Of a DNA stretch of 64,000 bases, positions 8,900 to 17,406 are shown in pieces; the stretch's first letter is position 1; each line of letters starts with the position of its first letter. Made by a program: the position numbers and the translations under genes. The notes under the pieces are model-generated. The model had not been told where the DNA came from. It saw only the letters and a program-made list of their open reading frames with translations, and did not search any database. Source of the DNA: Afipia sp. P52-10 (GTDB taxonomy: Bacteria; Pseudomonadota; Alphaproteobacteria; Rhizobiales; Xanthobacteraceae); the NCBI RefSeq assembly GCF_000516555.1, contig NZ_AZSJ01000004.1:189592-253591 (forward strand), given 5' to 3'.

Positions 8900-9364
8900 T
8901 TACCCGGTGGTGCGCGCAGCCATGAGGCGCAATGGCGTATATTCCATCACGGGCGAGCCATCCTGCTTGACGATGACATTGCGCGTGCGCACCAACCCGC
9001 GGTTCGGCCGGTTCTTGCTGCGGCGCGCCTCGATCACTTCGCACTCGACATGGATGGTATCGCCCGCAACGGTCGGCCCTTTGACATCGAGGTTCATGTT
9101 GAGAAAAGCGAAGCCCGTATGCTGCGCCGTTGCCTGCAGCACGAGCCCTTCGGCGAAGCTGTAGACGAGCGCGCCAGGTGCGGGCCGCCCCTTGATATCC
9201 GACTGCGCCTTGACGAACTCGAGATCGGTGAACAGCACCTCGATCATCCCTGTGCAGTTGACGAAATTGACGATATCCGCCTCGGTGATGGTGCGGCCGA
9301 CGGTTCGGAACTTCCGCCCCACTGGAAGATCCTCATAGAACAAACCCAAGCCGACGACTTCCAT
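8900..9364 (-). CDS. MaoC-like hotdog-fold dehydratase
   Basis: Hotdog-fold protein of the MaoC/R-specific enoyl-CoA hydratase group. The start ATG at 9364 (MEVVGLGLFYEDLPVGRKF) follows AGAAGGA; a GTG at 9388 would add eight charged residues and is less likely. The product has 154 residues. FEDLPVG-like opening, TITEADIVNF and GRPAPGALVYSFAEG are the standard MaoC landmarks, although the classic D-x-H hydratase motif reads as TEADIVNFVNCTG here, so activity on an enoyl-CoA is not certain. It lies between the SDR and crotonase genes on the same strand. Confidence 0.85.
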   Translation of the reverse strand: MEVVGLGLFYEDLPVGRKFRTVGRTITEADIVNFVNCTGMIEVLFTDLEFVKAQSDIKGRPAPGALVYSFAEGLVLQATAQHTGFAFLNMNLDVKGPTVAGDTIHVECEVIEARRSKNRPNRGLVRTRNVIVKQDGSPVMEYTPLRLMAARTTG

Positions 9365-9404
9365 AGTCACGTCCTTCTCTCTTCCCACATGAATGGTCTT
9401 GCTT

Positions 9405-9453
9405 CAGCATGATCTCGCCCAAAAATCGGCTTCCACCTTTCCCAGATCAAGCT
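9405..9453. repeat. Degenerate copy of AGCATGATC palindromic intergenic repeat
   Basis: The stretch starts CAGCATGATCTCG, passes through AAAAATCGGCTTCCACCTTT and closes CAGATCAAGCTC, so it resembles the better-kept element at 23225-23275 with mismatches in the right arm. It fills the space between the SDR stop and the MaoC-like start. Such elements are scattered between genes in Bradyrhizobium-type genomes. Confidence 0.5.
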
Positions 9454-10208
9454 CACTGCATTGTCAGGCCACCGGACACGCTGATGGTCTGGCCGGTGAT
9501 GTAGCTCGCATCGTCGCTGAGCAGAAATGCGATAATTCCCGGATAGTCGTCAGGCACACCGAGGCGACGCAGCGGGATCGCGCGCGCAAGGCTTTCGGCA
9601 AGCTTCGGCATATCGGTTACGAAACCTCCAAATAATGGCGTATCAGTCGGCCCCGGACAAACGACGTTGAGAGTGACGTTGTTGCGTGCGAGTTCGCGCG
9701 CCATCGTCTTGGTGAAGGCAATCACGCCGCCCTTGCACGCAGAGTACACGGCTTCGCCGGATGAGCCGACACGCCCTGCATCCGACGACACCGTGACGAC
9801 GCGGCCGAAACCGCGATCGGCCATCCGCTTGACCACCACATGATGCAGATTGAGCGGACCATAGAGATTGATGCCGATCACCTTGTCCCAAAACGCACGA
9901 TCCGTATCGAGGAACGGGATCGGACGATCCCAACCCGCCACATTGGCAAGCAGCTCGACCGGACCGGCATCATGCTCGAACACGTCCGTCGCAGTCGCCA
10001 CGGCATCGCGATCAGTGATGTCGACTTTGTAAATCAATACGCGTCCGGGCTTGCCTCGGCACAGAGCCGCAGTCTCCTCGGTGCCGGCAAAATTCTGATC
10101 GAAGATGCCGACGGTGCAGCCTTCCTCGACGAGACGAACGGCCGTCGCCCGGCCGATGCCGCTGGCTCCGCCCGTCAAAATAGCCCGGCGGCCGGCAAGC
10201 CCACGCAT
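9453..10208 (-). CDS. Short-chain dehydrogenase/reductase (SDR)
   Basis: NAD(P)-dependent oxidoreductase of the classical SDR family, 251 residues, probably oxidising a 3-hydroxyacyl-CoA or related alcohol. The ATG at 10208 follows GGGAG. The cofactor motif TGGASGIG is at about residues 12-19, the structural NVAGWDRP block near 90, the catalytic Ser in TVSSDAGRVG near 140 and the Tyr-x3-Lys in YSACK near 154. FDQNFAG after strand beta-2 has an acidic residue, favouring NAD over NADP. It is divergent from the acyl-CoA dehydrogenase and heads a minus-strand run with the MaoC-like and crotonase genes, a plausible beta-oxidation set. Confidence 0.92.
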   Translation of the reverse strand: MRGLAGRRAILTGGASGIGRATAVRLVEEGCTVGIFDQNFAGTEETAALCRGKPGRVLIYKVDITDRDAVATATDVFEHDAGPVELLANVAGWDRPIPFLDTDRAFWDKVIGINLYGPLNLHHVVVKRMADRGFGRVVTVSSDAGRVGSSGEAVYSACKGGVIAFTKTMARELARNNVTLNVVCPGPTDTPLFGGFVTDMPKLAESLARAIPLRRLGVPDDYPGIIAFLLSDDASYITGQTISVSGGLTMQ

Positions 10209-10431
10209 GGTTCACTCCCTCAAACGCTTTCTCGAACACCTGCACGTTTCCATGACCGCCCGCAACAAGTCAAAGGCGCTGCTGCATTGCAGGCCAGCGC
10301 GGTAGCGCATGGCGCTCGCTGAAACGGAGACAAACGCCCTTTCCAAAAACGCAGGGCAAAGACTTTGTCGGCGGTGACAAATTCCTGCTATGACGATCGC
10401 GATCCAAAAGCGAATAAGAAGAGGGAGTGTC
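10209..10431. promoter_or_regulatory. Divergent promoter region with TTTGTC-N6-GACAAA at 10364-10381
   Basis: Divergent interval between the SDR run (minus) and the acyl-CoA dehydrogenase (plus). It holds a perfect inverted repeat TTTGTC-GGCGGT-GACAAA (10364-10381) about 50 bases before the dehydrogenase ATG, a plausible operator controlling both directions. No regulator gene is adjacent. Confidence 0.35.
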
Positions 10432-11664
10432 ATGTCGATCGATTTCGAAATTCCGGCCGAGGCGAAGGCGATCCGTGAGAAGGTTCGCAAGTGGGTGCAG
10501 GAAGAATGCATCCCCGCCGAAAAGGAACTGGACACAAAGCCGCTTGAGGAAGTGCTCGGCCCGTTGCGGAAGAAGGCCCGTGCGCAGGGGCTATGGTGTC
10601 CGTTCATCCCAAAGGAATATGGCGGCATGGGTCTCGGCCCGCTCGCAAATGCGCTGGTGCAGATGGAGCTTGGCGAAAGTTCGCTCGGCGCGCTGTCCAT
10701 GAATACACAAGGGCCGGACGACGCATCGATGATGACGCTGCTCGCCCATGGCACCGAGTATCAGAAGGAGAAATTCCTCAAACCGCTGCTCAATGGCGAA
10801 AAGCGCGTCTGCTTCTCGATGACCGAGAAGGCTTCCGGCGCCGACGCCACAGGCATGCAGACCTCCGCGGTCAAGGACGGCAACGAAAACTACATCCTGA
10901 ACGGCGAAAAATGGTTCTCCTCGTCAGCCAGCGTCGCCGACATCGCCATCGTCATGGCGAAGACCGACCCGAACGCGCCGCGCCATAAGCAATTCTCGAC
11001 CTTCATCGTCGAACTGCCGAATCCGGGATACCGGATCAAGCGCAACATCAAGAACATGGCGATCGAAGGCGCACACTATGACAAACTGTCGGGCGGCCAC
11101 TCGGAAATCGAGATCAAGGATCTCAAGGTGCCCGCCGACAACCTGCTCGGCGGCGAAGGCAACGGCTTCAACATGGGCCAGCACCGCCTCGCCTACGGCC
11201 GCCTGCGTCACGGCATGCACAACATCGCCAAGGCGCAGCGCGCGCTCGACATGGCGACCGCCCACGTCACCAAGCGCTCGACCTTCGGCGTTCTGCTGGC
11301 TGACCGGCAGGCGGTGCAGTTCATGCTCGCCGACTGCGCGAGCCAGCTCTACATGGCGCGCTTGATGCTGCTGCACATCGCCTACAAGGCCGAGCGTGGC
11401 ATGGACCTGACCCAGGAGAACTCGATCGCCAAGGTCTTTCTCGCTCACATGGTGCATAAGGTGGTGGACACAGCGATCCAGTTGCACGGTGCGCTGGGCT
11501 ACAGCCAGGATACGATCCTGGCGAAGTGGTACACGCAGATCCGCTCGCAGCGACTGGTTGATGGCCCGGACGAAGTGCATAAGTGGAAGGTCGGCCGCAA
11601 CGTCATCAAGGCCTATAAGAAGCACGGCACCACGGCCTCGGCCGCGGGCGGCGATTTGCTCTGA
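10432..11664 (+). CDS. Acyl-CoA dehydrogenase
   Basis: FAD-dependent enzyme that introduces the 2,3 double bond into an acyl-CoA. From the ATG at 10432 (MSIDFEIPAEAKAIREKV, after GAGGGAG) it has 410 residues, the normal family size; an ATG at 10390 lacks a ribosome site. Blocks seen: CFSMTEKASGADATGMQT (FAD and substrate binding), ILNGEKWFSSSA, FGVLLADRQAVQFMLADC, QLHGALGYSQD and a C-terminal VDGPDEVHKWKVGRN. It resembles the ACAD10/11-like and CaiA-related branch more than short-chain enzymes; substrate unknown. It is divergent from the SDR run and ends with a strong terminator. Confidence 0.92.
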   Translation: MSIDFEIPAEAKAIREKVRKWVQEECIPAEKELDTKPLEEVLGPLRKKARAQGLWCPFIPKEYGGMGLGPLANALVQMELGESSLGALSMNTQGPDDASMMTLLAHGTEYQKEKFLKPLLNGEKRVCFSMTEKASGADATGMQTSAVKDGNENYILNGEKWFSSSASVADIAIVMAKTDPNAPRHKQFSTFIVELPNPGYRIKRNIKNMAIEGAHYDKLSGGHSEIEIKDLKVPADNLLGGEGNGFNMGQHRLAYGRLRHGMHNIAKAQRALDMATAHVTKRSTFGVLLADRQAVQFMLADCASQLYMARLMLLHIAYKAERGMDLTQENSIAKVFLAHMVHKVVDTAIQLHGALGYSQDTILAKWYTQIRSQRLVDGPDEVHKWKVGRNVIKAYKKHGTTASAAGGDLL

Positions 11665-11687
11665 TCGGCTGAACAAGCTTCAAACGA

Positions 11688-11724
11688 CAACGCGGGCGGT
11701 CATGTGACCGCCGCGTTTTGTTTC
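11688..11724 (+). terminator. Intrinsic terminator after the acyl-CoA dehydrogenase
   Basis: GC-rich stem AACGCGGGCGGTCA / TGACCGCCGCGTT (one bulged G) followed by TTGTTTCTG, starting about 25 bases past the stop. A second near-perfect hairpin at 11736-11761 (GGATGCGCGAGT / ACTCGCGTATCC) may serve the convergent MFS gene. Confidence 0.8.
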
Positions 11725-11787
11725 TGTTCGTTACGGGATGCGCGAGTGAACTCGCGTATCCGATAAGGCATGATCAGACGTTGCGGC

Positions 11788-13446
11788 TCAGAAAATCTTC
11801 ACCGCATTCAGCAGCGTGATCCAAACGCCCCAGGCGAGCGGGACGCCGACGAAGGCCCAGAACAACGCCGCCTGCACATCAAGTCCGCCCTTGCCGATTC
11901 CGAAAGAACCGGTCGGCGTGGCGGCCGCATCCTTCGCGGTGGCCGCCTGCAGTTTTGCCACCTCCTCCTGGCTCATATGCCATTTCGAATTGACCGGCTT
12001 GATCAGGTAGTTGGCGACCAGGCCGACGATCAGCATCCCGGTCAGAATGTACATGGTGCTGTTGTAGAGCTGGTCACGCGGCACACCGGCTGCGAGTTGC
12101 GCCTCGCGGATGTAGTTCACCACCACCGGACCGATGATGCCCGCCGTTGCCCACGCGGTCAGCAAGCGGCCATGGATCGCGCCGACGAACTGGGTACCGA
12201 ACATGTCGGCGAGGTAGGCGGGGACGGTGGCAAAGCCGCCGCCATACATCGACAGGATGATGCAGAAGGCGCCGACGAACAGCAGCTTAGAGCTCATCTC
12301 GGCGGCCGTCGGCGCCAGCGCGTAGAGCGCAATGCCGAGCAGGAAGAAACAGTAGTACGTATTCTTCCGGCCGATGTAATCGGAGAGCGAAGCCCAGAAG
12401 AATCGCCCACCGATATTGAACAGCGACAACAGACCGGTGAAGCCCGCAGCGATGGCTGCGATCGCGACGCGCTGCTCGTTGGTGAGCTGAGCAAACTTGA
12501 CCCCGGGCTGCCCGACCAGCGAGCCTGCGAAGATCTCCTGCAGCATCGGCGAAGCCATGCCGATCACGCCGATGCCGGCCGATACGTTCATGCACAGCAC
12601 GATCCAGATCAGCCAGAATTGTGGCGTCTTGTGTGCGTCGTTGAGGTGAACGTTATATTGCGAGATCATCGCATTGGCTTGCGCCCGCGGCGTCCAGCCA
12701 TCGGGCCGCCAGCCCGCCGGCGGAATCCGATAGCGGAACGCGCCAATCATCATGAAGCAGAAGTAGATCGCTCCCATCGCCAGGAACGTTTCCCAGGCGC
12801 CTACCGAGGTCGGCGACTTGAAAGCGTTCATCAGCATGTCAGCCAGCGGTGCGCCGATCATCGCGCCGCCGCCGAAGCCCATGATCGCCATGCCGGTCGC
12901 CATGCCGCGCCGATCGGGAAACCATTTCACCAGCGTCGAGACCGGCGAGATGTATCCGAGCCCCAGGCCGATGCCGCCGATCACGCCGGATCCAAGCCAG
13001 AGCAACCACAACTGATGGAAGTAGATACCGATGGCACCGAGCACGAGACCGCCGCACCAGCACAATGCAGAGACGACTCCCGCCTTGCGTGGTCCTGCGC
13101 GCTCAAGCCAGCCGCCCCAGATTGCCGCCGAAACGCCGAGCAGCACGAAGAAAAGGGTATACATCCAGCCCATGCTGGCGACACGCCAGTCGCAAGTCGT
13201 GGTGAACAGCTCCTGCACCAGCGTCATGTCCGGGCAGGTCTTGGTCTGCGTGACGCCGAGCGCGCGCGACAGCGGCAACCAGAACACACTGAACCCATAG
13301 GCCATGCCGATACAAAGATGGATACACAGCGCTGCGGGCGGAACGAGCCAGCGATTGAAGCCGGCCTTGGCTATAATCCGTTCGCGGTCCAGTATCCCGG
13401 CAGCCGTGCCGACATAACCACCCGCCTGTTCTACAGTCGTTGTCAT
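11788..13446 (-). CDS. MFS transporter, oxalate/formate antiporter (OFA) family
   Basis: Inner-membrane major-facilitator carrier of 552 residues. The ATG at 13446 (MTTTVEQAGGYVGTAAG) follows GGGGAGGAAG; the open frame runs on to 13614 inside fdsD but has no ribosome site. About 12 hydrophobic segments are seen, beginning WLVPPAALCIHLCIGMAYGFSVF, typical of OFA members such as OxlT. RRGMATGMAIMGFGGGAMIG and DYIGRKNTYY are MFS loop motifs. A large loop after the first pair of helices contains CPDMTLVQELFTTTCDW. Placed 50 bases after fdsD on the same strand, it probably imports or exports formate or oxalate for the dehydrogenase; that is inference from context and family. Confidence 0.88.
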   Translation of the reverse strand: MTTTVEQAGGYVGTAAGILDRERIIAKAGFNRWLVPPAALCIHLCIGMAYGFSVFWLPLSRALGVTQTKTCPDMTLVQELFTTTCDWRVASMGWMYTLFFVLLGVSAAIWGGWLERAGPRKAGVVSALCWCGGLVLGAIGIYFHQLWLLWLGSGVIGGIGLGLGYISPVSTLVKWFPDRRGMATGMAIMGFGGGAMIGAPLADMLMNAFKSPTSVGAWETFLAMGAIYFCFMMIGAFRYRIPPAGWRPDGWTPRAQANAMISQYNVHLNDAHKTPQFWLIWIVLCMNVSAGIGVIGMASPMLQEIFAGSLVGQPGVKFAQLTNEQRVAIAAIAAGFTGLLSLFNIGGRFFWASLSDYIGRKNTYYCFFLLGIALYALAPTAAEMSSKLLFVGAFCIILSMYGGGFATVPAYLADMFGTQFVGAIHGRLLTAWATAGIIGPVVVNYIREAQLAAGVPRDQLYNSTMYILTGMLIVGLVANYLIKPVNSKWHMSQEEVAKLQAATAKDAAATPTGSFGIGKGGLDVQAALFWAFVGVPLAWGVWITLLNAVKIF

Positions 13447-13496
13447 CAGCTTCCTCCCCTTGACGCTCCCGACCGGCGCCTTCGCTTTTCTAAGCT

Positions 13497-13721
13497 TTAA
13501 GCCTTCGATCCCTCGCCTTTCAGTCGCTCGATGGCCTGGCGCACGCTGGGATCGAGCCCCTCCCCCCCTGCTGCCAAATGCGCGAGGATCGCAGCGCGCA
13601 TCCTGGGGTCCCAAAACTTCTTCAGATGATCGGCAGTACCCGCGACCGCCTCGTCCTTGCCCTGGCTGGCAAAGAACTTTCCGATTTGGTTGGCCATATA
13701 GACGAGCTTGTCAGGCGACAT
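13497..13721 (-). CDS. fdsD: NAD-dependent formate dehydrogenase, delta subunit
   Basis: Small 74-residue subunit of the soluble Mo-containing formate dehydrogenase, needed for stable assembly of the complex. MSPDKLVYMANQIGKFFASQGKDEAV and the HLKKFWDPRMR motif are the family signature. It is six bases below fdhD and fifty above the MFS gene, at the end of the fdsG-fdsB-fdsA-fdhD-fdsD operon, the same order as in Cupriavidus and Rhodobacter. Confidence 0.93.
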   Translation of the reverse strand: MSPDKLVYMANQIGKFFASQGKDEAVAGTADHLKKFWDPRMRAAILAHLAAGGEGLDPSVRQAIERLKGEGSKA

Positions 13722-13727
13722 CTGCGG

Positions 13728-14546
13728 TCATGTCCCATACGCCTCAGCGGCATCCGCGATCCGATGCGGGTGCGTGAAAATCTCAAACCCGTCGCTGCGT
13801 GCGACCGCAACCAGCGTGATGCCCGCAGCCTTCGCGGTCCGCACCGCAAGCGCCGTCGGCGCCGATACAGCAGCCACGACCGGCGCGCCGATGGCAGCGC
13901 TCTTCTGCACCATCTCGACCGACACCCGGCTGGTCAGCAGAACGAGGCCCGCCTCGGCAGATCGCGCCTCACGCGCGAGCACGCCGCAGAGCTTGTCGAG
14001 CGCGTTGTGACGCCCGACATCCTCGCGTACGGCGACAAGCCCAACCTCCGGCTGCCAGAACGCCGCGGCATGCACGGCACGCGTCAGCAGATTGAGCTCC
14101 TGACACGGCGCAAGCGCCTCCATCGCGGCCATGATGTCCGATGGCCTGAATGTGCGCCCATGGCCCACCCGCGCGGCCGGCTTGACTGCTTCCTTCAGAC
14201 TTTCGATGCCGCACAGTCCGCAGCCGGTCGGCCCCGCGAGATGGCGCCGCCGCTCACTCAGCGCCGCAGCAGTCGTCTCGCCGAGCCACATGCGCAGCTC
14301 GATCCCCCCCTCCTGCTCGACGATCTCGAGCCTGAGAATATCGGCGGCGGTCGCAACGATTCCTTCCGTCAGGCTGAAGCCGACGGCAAAATCCTCAAGA
14401 TTCTGCGGCGTCGCCATCATCACCGCATGGGTGCCGCCGTTATACGTGAAGGCGACCGGCGTCTCCTCCGGAATGACACGGTCGCCGCCGGTGACACCCT
14501 GACGGTGCCAGGCGGAGCGAACGACACGGGTGACGGGAAGCGGCAT
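13728..14546 (-). CDS. fdhD: Formate dehydrogenase accessory sulfurtransferase FdhD (FdsC)
   Basis: Transfers sulfur from a cysteine desulfurase to the bis-MGD molybdenum cofactor, which formate dehydrogenase needs for activity. It has 272 residues. The Cys-x-x-Cys sulfur-shuttling motif is seen as GPTGCGLCGIESL (about residues 128-131). FxxxxREDVGRHNALDKL and LLTSRVSVEMVQKSA, which bind the cofactor, are intact. It starts four bases below fdsA in the operon. In Fds systems this protein is often called FdsC. Confidence 0.95.
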   Translation of the reverse strand: MPLPVTRVVRSAWHRQGVTGGDRVIPEETPVAFTYNGGTHAVMMATPQNLEDFAVGFSLTEGIVATAADILRLEIVEQEGGIELRMWLGETTAAALSERRRHLAGPTGCGLCGIESLKEAVKPAARVGHGRTFRPSDIMAAMEALAPCQELNLLTRAVHAAAFWQPEVGLVAVREDVGRHNALDKLCGVLAREARSAEAGLVLLTSRVSVEMVQKSAAIGAPVVAAVSAPTALAVRTAKAAGITLVAVARSDGFEIFTHPHRIADAAEAYGT

Positions 14547-14550
14547 CGCC

Positions 14551-17397
14551 TTACTCCGCAGCCTCGATGGTCGCCGTCACGCGCCGGCTTTCCTTGGCAT
14601 GGTCTTCGTATTGCTCCTGCCACAAGGTCGGACCGTTGGAGGGCGATACCTGCACCGCCGTCACCTTGTATTCCGGGCAGTTGGTAGCCCAGTCCGAGTA
14701 GTCGGTGGTAACCACGTTCGCCTGCGTGGTCGGATGGTGGAACGTGGTATAGACCACACCCGGTGCGACGCGCTCCGTGATCAACGCACGCAACGTCGTC
14801 TCGCCGGCGCGACTCGCGAGCTTGATCCAGTCGCCGTCACGGATGCCGCGCTGCTCGGCATCGTGCGGATGGATCTCCAGCCGGTCCTCTTCATGCCAGG
14901 CCACGTTCGCAGTCCGGCGCGTCTGTGCTCCGACATTATACTGGCTGAGGATGCGCCCGGTGGTCAGCAGCAGCGGAAAACGCGGGCCGGTCTTCTCATC
15001 GGTTGCGAGATATTCGGTGACGACGAACTTGCCCCTGCCCCGCACGAAGCCGCCGATATGCATGACCGGCGTGCCATCCGGCGCCCTTTCGTTGCACGGC
15101 CACTGGACGGAGCCCGCTTGCTCAAGCTTGTCGTAGGAAACACCGGCGAAGGTCGGCGTCAGATGCGCGATCTCATCCATGATCTCGGAGGGATGCGCAT
15201 AGGCCATCCGGTAACCCAGCGCATCGGTGAGCTTCATCGTGATCTCCCAGTCCGCAAAACCGTTGCGCGGGCTCATCACCTTGCGCACGCGCTGGATGCG
15301 GCGCTCGGCGTTGGTGAAGGTGCCGTCCTTTTCGAGGAACGTGGAGCCCGGCAGGAACACATGCGCGTAGTTCGCGGTCTCATTCAGGAACAAGTCGTGG
15401 ACGACGACGCATTCCATTGCCGCCAATCCCGCGGCCACATGCTTGGTGTTCGGATCAGATTGCAGAATGTCCTCGCCCTGTACGTAAAGACCCTTGAACG
15501 AGCCCTCGACCGCAGCATCCAGCATGTTCGGAATCCGCAGGCCCGGCTCATCATCGAGCGGTGAGCCCCAGAGAGTTTCGAACATCAGCCGCGTGGCATC
15601 TTCCGAGATATGGCGATAGCCGGACAGTTCGTGTGGGAACGAGCCCATGTCGCAGGAGCCCTGCACGTTGTTCTGACCGCGCAACGGGTTCACGCCGACG
15701 CCTTCGCGGCCGATATTTCCGGTAGCCATCGCCAGGTTTGCGATCGCCATGACCGACGTTGAGCCCTGGCTGTGCTCGGTAACGCCGAGGCCATAGTAGA
15801 ACGCGGCATTGCCGCCCGTCGCGTAAAGCCGCGCCGCTCCGCGGATCAACTCTGCCGGAACGCCGGAAACCTCGGCGACTTCTTCCGGACTGTTACGCGG
15901 CTCTGATACGAACGCCGCCCAATCCTGGAACTCGTCCCAGTCGCAGCGCTCGCGCACGAACGCCTCGTTCACCAACCCTTCGGTAACGATGACGTGTGCA
16001 AAGGCCGTGAGCACCGCAACGTTGGTGCCAGGCAGCAGCGGCAGATGATAGGCCGCCTCGATATGCGGGCTGCGCACGAGATCGATGCGGCGGGGGTCGA
16101 TGACGATCAGCTTCGCGCCCTGCCGCAAGCGCTTCTTCAAACGCGAGGCGAACACCGGATGACCGTCGGTCGGGTTCGCACCAAGCACGACAATCACATC
16201 GCTATGCTCGACCGAATCGAAATCCTGTGTCCCGGCAGAAGTGCCGAAGGTCGTCTTCAGCCCGTAGCCGGTCGGCGAATGACAGACGCGGGCGCAGGTA
16301 TCGACGTTGTTATTTCCGAATCCTGCACGCACCAGCTTCTGCACCAGGAACGTCTCCTCGTTGGTGCAGCGCGACGAGGTGATGCCGCCGACCGATCGCT
16401 TGCCATACTTGGCCTGAATGCGTTTGAACTCAGACGCCGTGTAAGCGATCGCCTCGTCCCATGATACTTCATGCCAGGGTTCGCTGATCGTCTTGCGGAT
16501 CATCGGCTTGAGGATGCGCTCCTTGTGGGTGGCGTAGCCCCAGGCGAACCGCCCCTTGACGCAGGAGTGACCGCGATTGGCCTTGCCGTCCTTGTACGGC
16601 ACCATGCGCACGACTTCCTCACCGCGCATTTCCGCCTTGAAGGCACAGCCAACGCCGCAATATGCGCAGGTCGTCACGACGGAATGCTCGGGCGTACCGA
16701 TCTCGATGATCGATTTCTCGTTCAGCGTCGCTGTCGGACAGGCCTGCACGCATGCGCCGCAAGACACGCATTCGGAGCCGAAGAAACTCTCATCCATACC
16801 CGGCGATACGACAGAACCGAAGCCGCGGCCGGCGATTGTCAACGCGAAGGTGCCCTGTACCTCCTCGCACGCACGCACGCAACGCGAGCAGACGATGCAT
16901 TTCGACGGATCATAGGTGAAGTAAGGGTTGGATTCGTCCTTGCCCGGATTGGGATGTTTGCCACCCTCATAGCCGTAACGCACGTCGCGCAGGCCCACAG
17001 CGCCCGCCATATCCTGCAGCTCGCAATCTCCATTTGCGGAACATGTCAAGCAATCCAGCGGATGATCGGAGATGTAGAGCTCCATCACTCCTTTGCGTAG
17101 GCGCTTTAGCCGCTCGGTTTGCGTTCGCACGACGATACCTTCGGCAACCGGCGTGGTGCATGACGCAGGCGTTCCGGCGCGGCCTTCGACTTCCACGAGG
17201 CACATGCGGCAAGAGCCGAACGCCTCAAGCATATCGGTGGCGCAAAGCTTGGGAATCTTGGTGCCAAGCTCCATCGCTGCGCGCATGATCGAGGTACCCT
17301 CCGGCACCGTAACCTGTTGCCCGTCGATGGTCAGCGTGACGGTCTTATCGGCTTTCGAATGCGGCGTGCCGTAGTCGATTTCCTGGATGAGGGACAT
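14551..17397 (-). CDS. fdsA: NAD-dependent formate dehydrogenase, catalytic alpha subunit
   Basis: Oxidises formate to CO2 at a bis-MGD molybdenum site and passes electrons through Fe-S clusters to the FdsBG diaphorase. The ATG at 17397 follows GGAGAG (a GTG directly upstream is the alternative); length 948 residues. Order: N-terminal 2Fe-2S domain (CATDMLEAFGSCRMC), a His/Cys cluster region (HPLDCLTCSANGDC), two ferredoxin-type 4Fe-4S motifs (CIVCSRCVRAC, CVSCGACVQAC), then the molybdopterin domain with its own 4Fe-4S (CAYCGVGC). The active-site cysteine and following His lie in ARVCHSPT near residue 371, a Cys rather than Sec enzyme. Pterin-binding C-terminal domain ends ...TNCPEYKVTAVQ. 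Central gene of the fds operon. Confidence 0.97.
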   Translation of the reverse strand: MSLIQEIDYGTPHSKADKTVTLTIDGQQVTVPEGTSIMRAAMELGTKIPKLCATDMLEAFGSCRMCLVEVEGRAGTPASCTTPVAEGIVVRTQTERLKRLRKGVMELYISDHPLDCLTCSANGDCELQDMAGAVGLRDVRYGYEGGKHPNPGKDESNPYFTYDPSKCIVCSRCVRACEEVQGTFALTIAGRGFGSVVSPGMDESFFGSECVSCGACVQACPTATLNEKSIIEIGTPEHSVVTTCAYCGVGCAFKAEMRGEEVVRMVPYKDGKANRGHSCVKGRFAWGYATHKERILKPMIRKTISEPWHEVSWDEAIAYTASEFKRIQAKYGKRSVGGITSSRCTNEETFLVQKLVRAGFGNNNVDTCARVCHSPTGYGLKTTFGTSAGTQDFDSVEHSDVIVVLGANPTDGHPVFASRLKKRLRQGAKLIVIDPRRIDLVRSPHIEAAYHLPLLPGTNVAVLTAFAHVIVTEGLVNEAFVRERCDWDEFQDWAAFVSEPRNSPEEVAEVSGVPAELIRGAARLYATGGNAAFYYGLGVTEHSQGSTSVMAIANLAMATGNIGREGVGVNPLRGQNNVQGSCDMGSFPHELSGYRHISEDATRLMFETLWGSPLDDEPGLRIPNMLDAAVEGSFKGLYVQGEDILQSDPNTKHVAAGLAAMECVVVHDLFLNETANYAHVFLPGSTFLEKDGTFTNAERRIQRVRKVMSPRNGFADWEITMKLTDALGYRMAYAHPSEIMDEIAHLTPTFAGVSYDKLEQAGSVQWPCNERAPDGTPVMHIGGFVRGRGKFVVTEYLATDEKTGPRFPLLLTTGRILSQYNVGAQTRRTANVAWHEEDRLEIHPHDAEQRGIRDGDWIKLASRAGETTLRALITERVAPGVVYTTFHHPTTQANVVTTDYSDWATNCPEYKVTAVQVSPSNGPTLWQEQYEDHAKESRRVTATIEAAE

Positions 17398-17406
17398 CAC
17401 GCTCTC

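Noticed and set aside
11770-13500. 576-codon plus-strand frame across the MFS gene
   Set aside because: His/Arg/Asp-rich antisense shadow; the minus frame has twelve hydrophobic segments and family motifs.
13447-13614. Longer start for the MFS gene inside fdsD
   Set aside because: The extension overlaps fdsD out of frame; the ATG at 13446 has a strong ribosome site.
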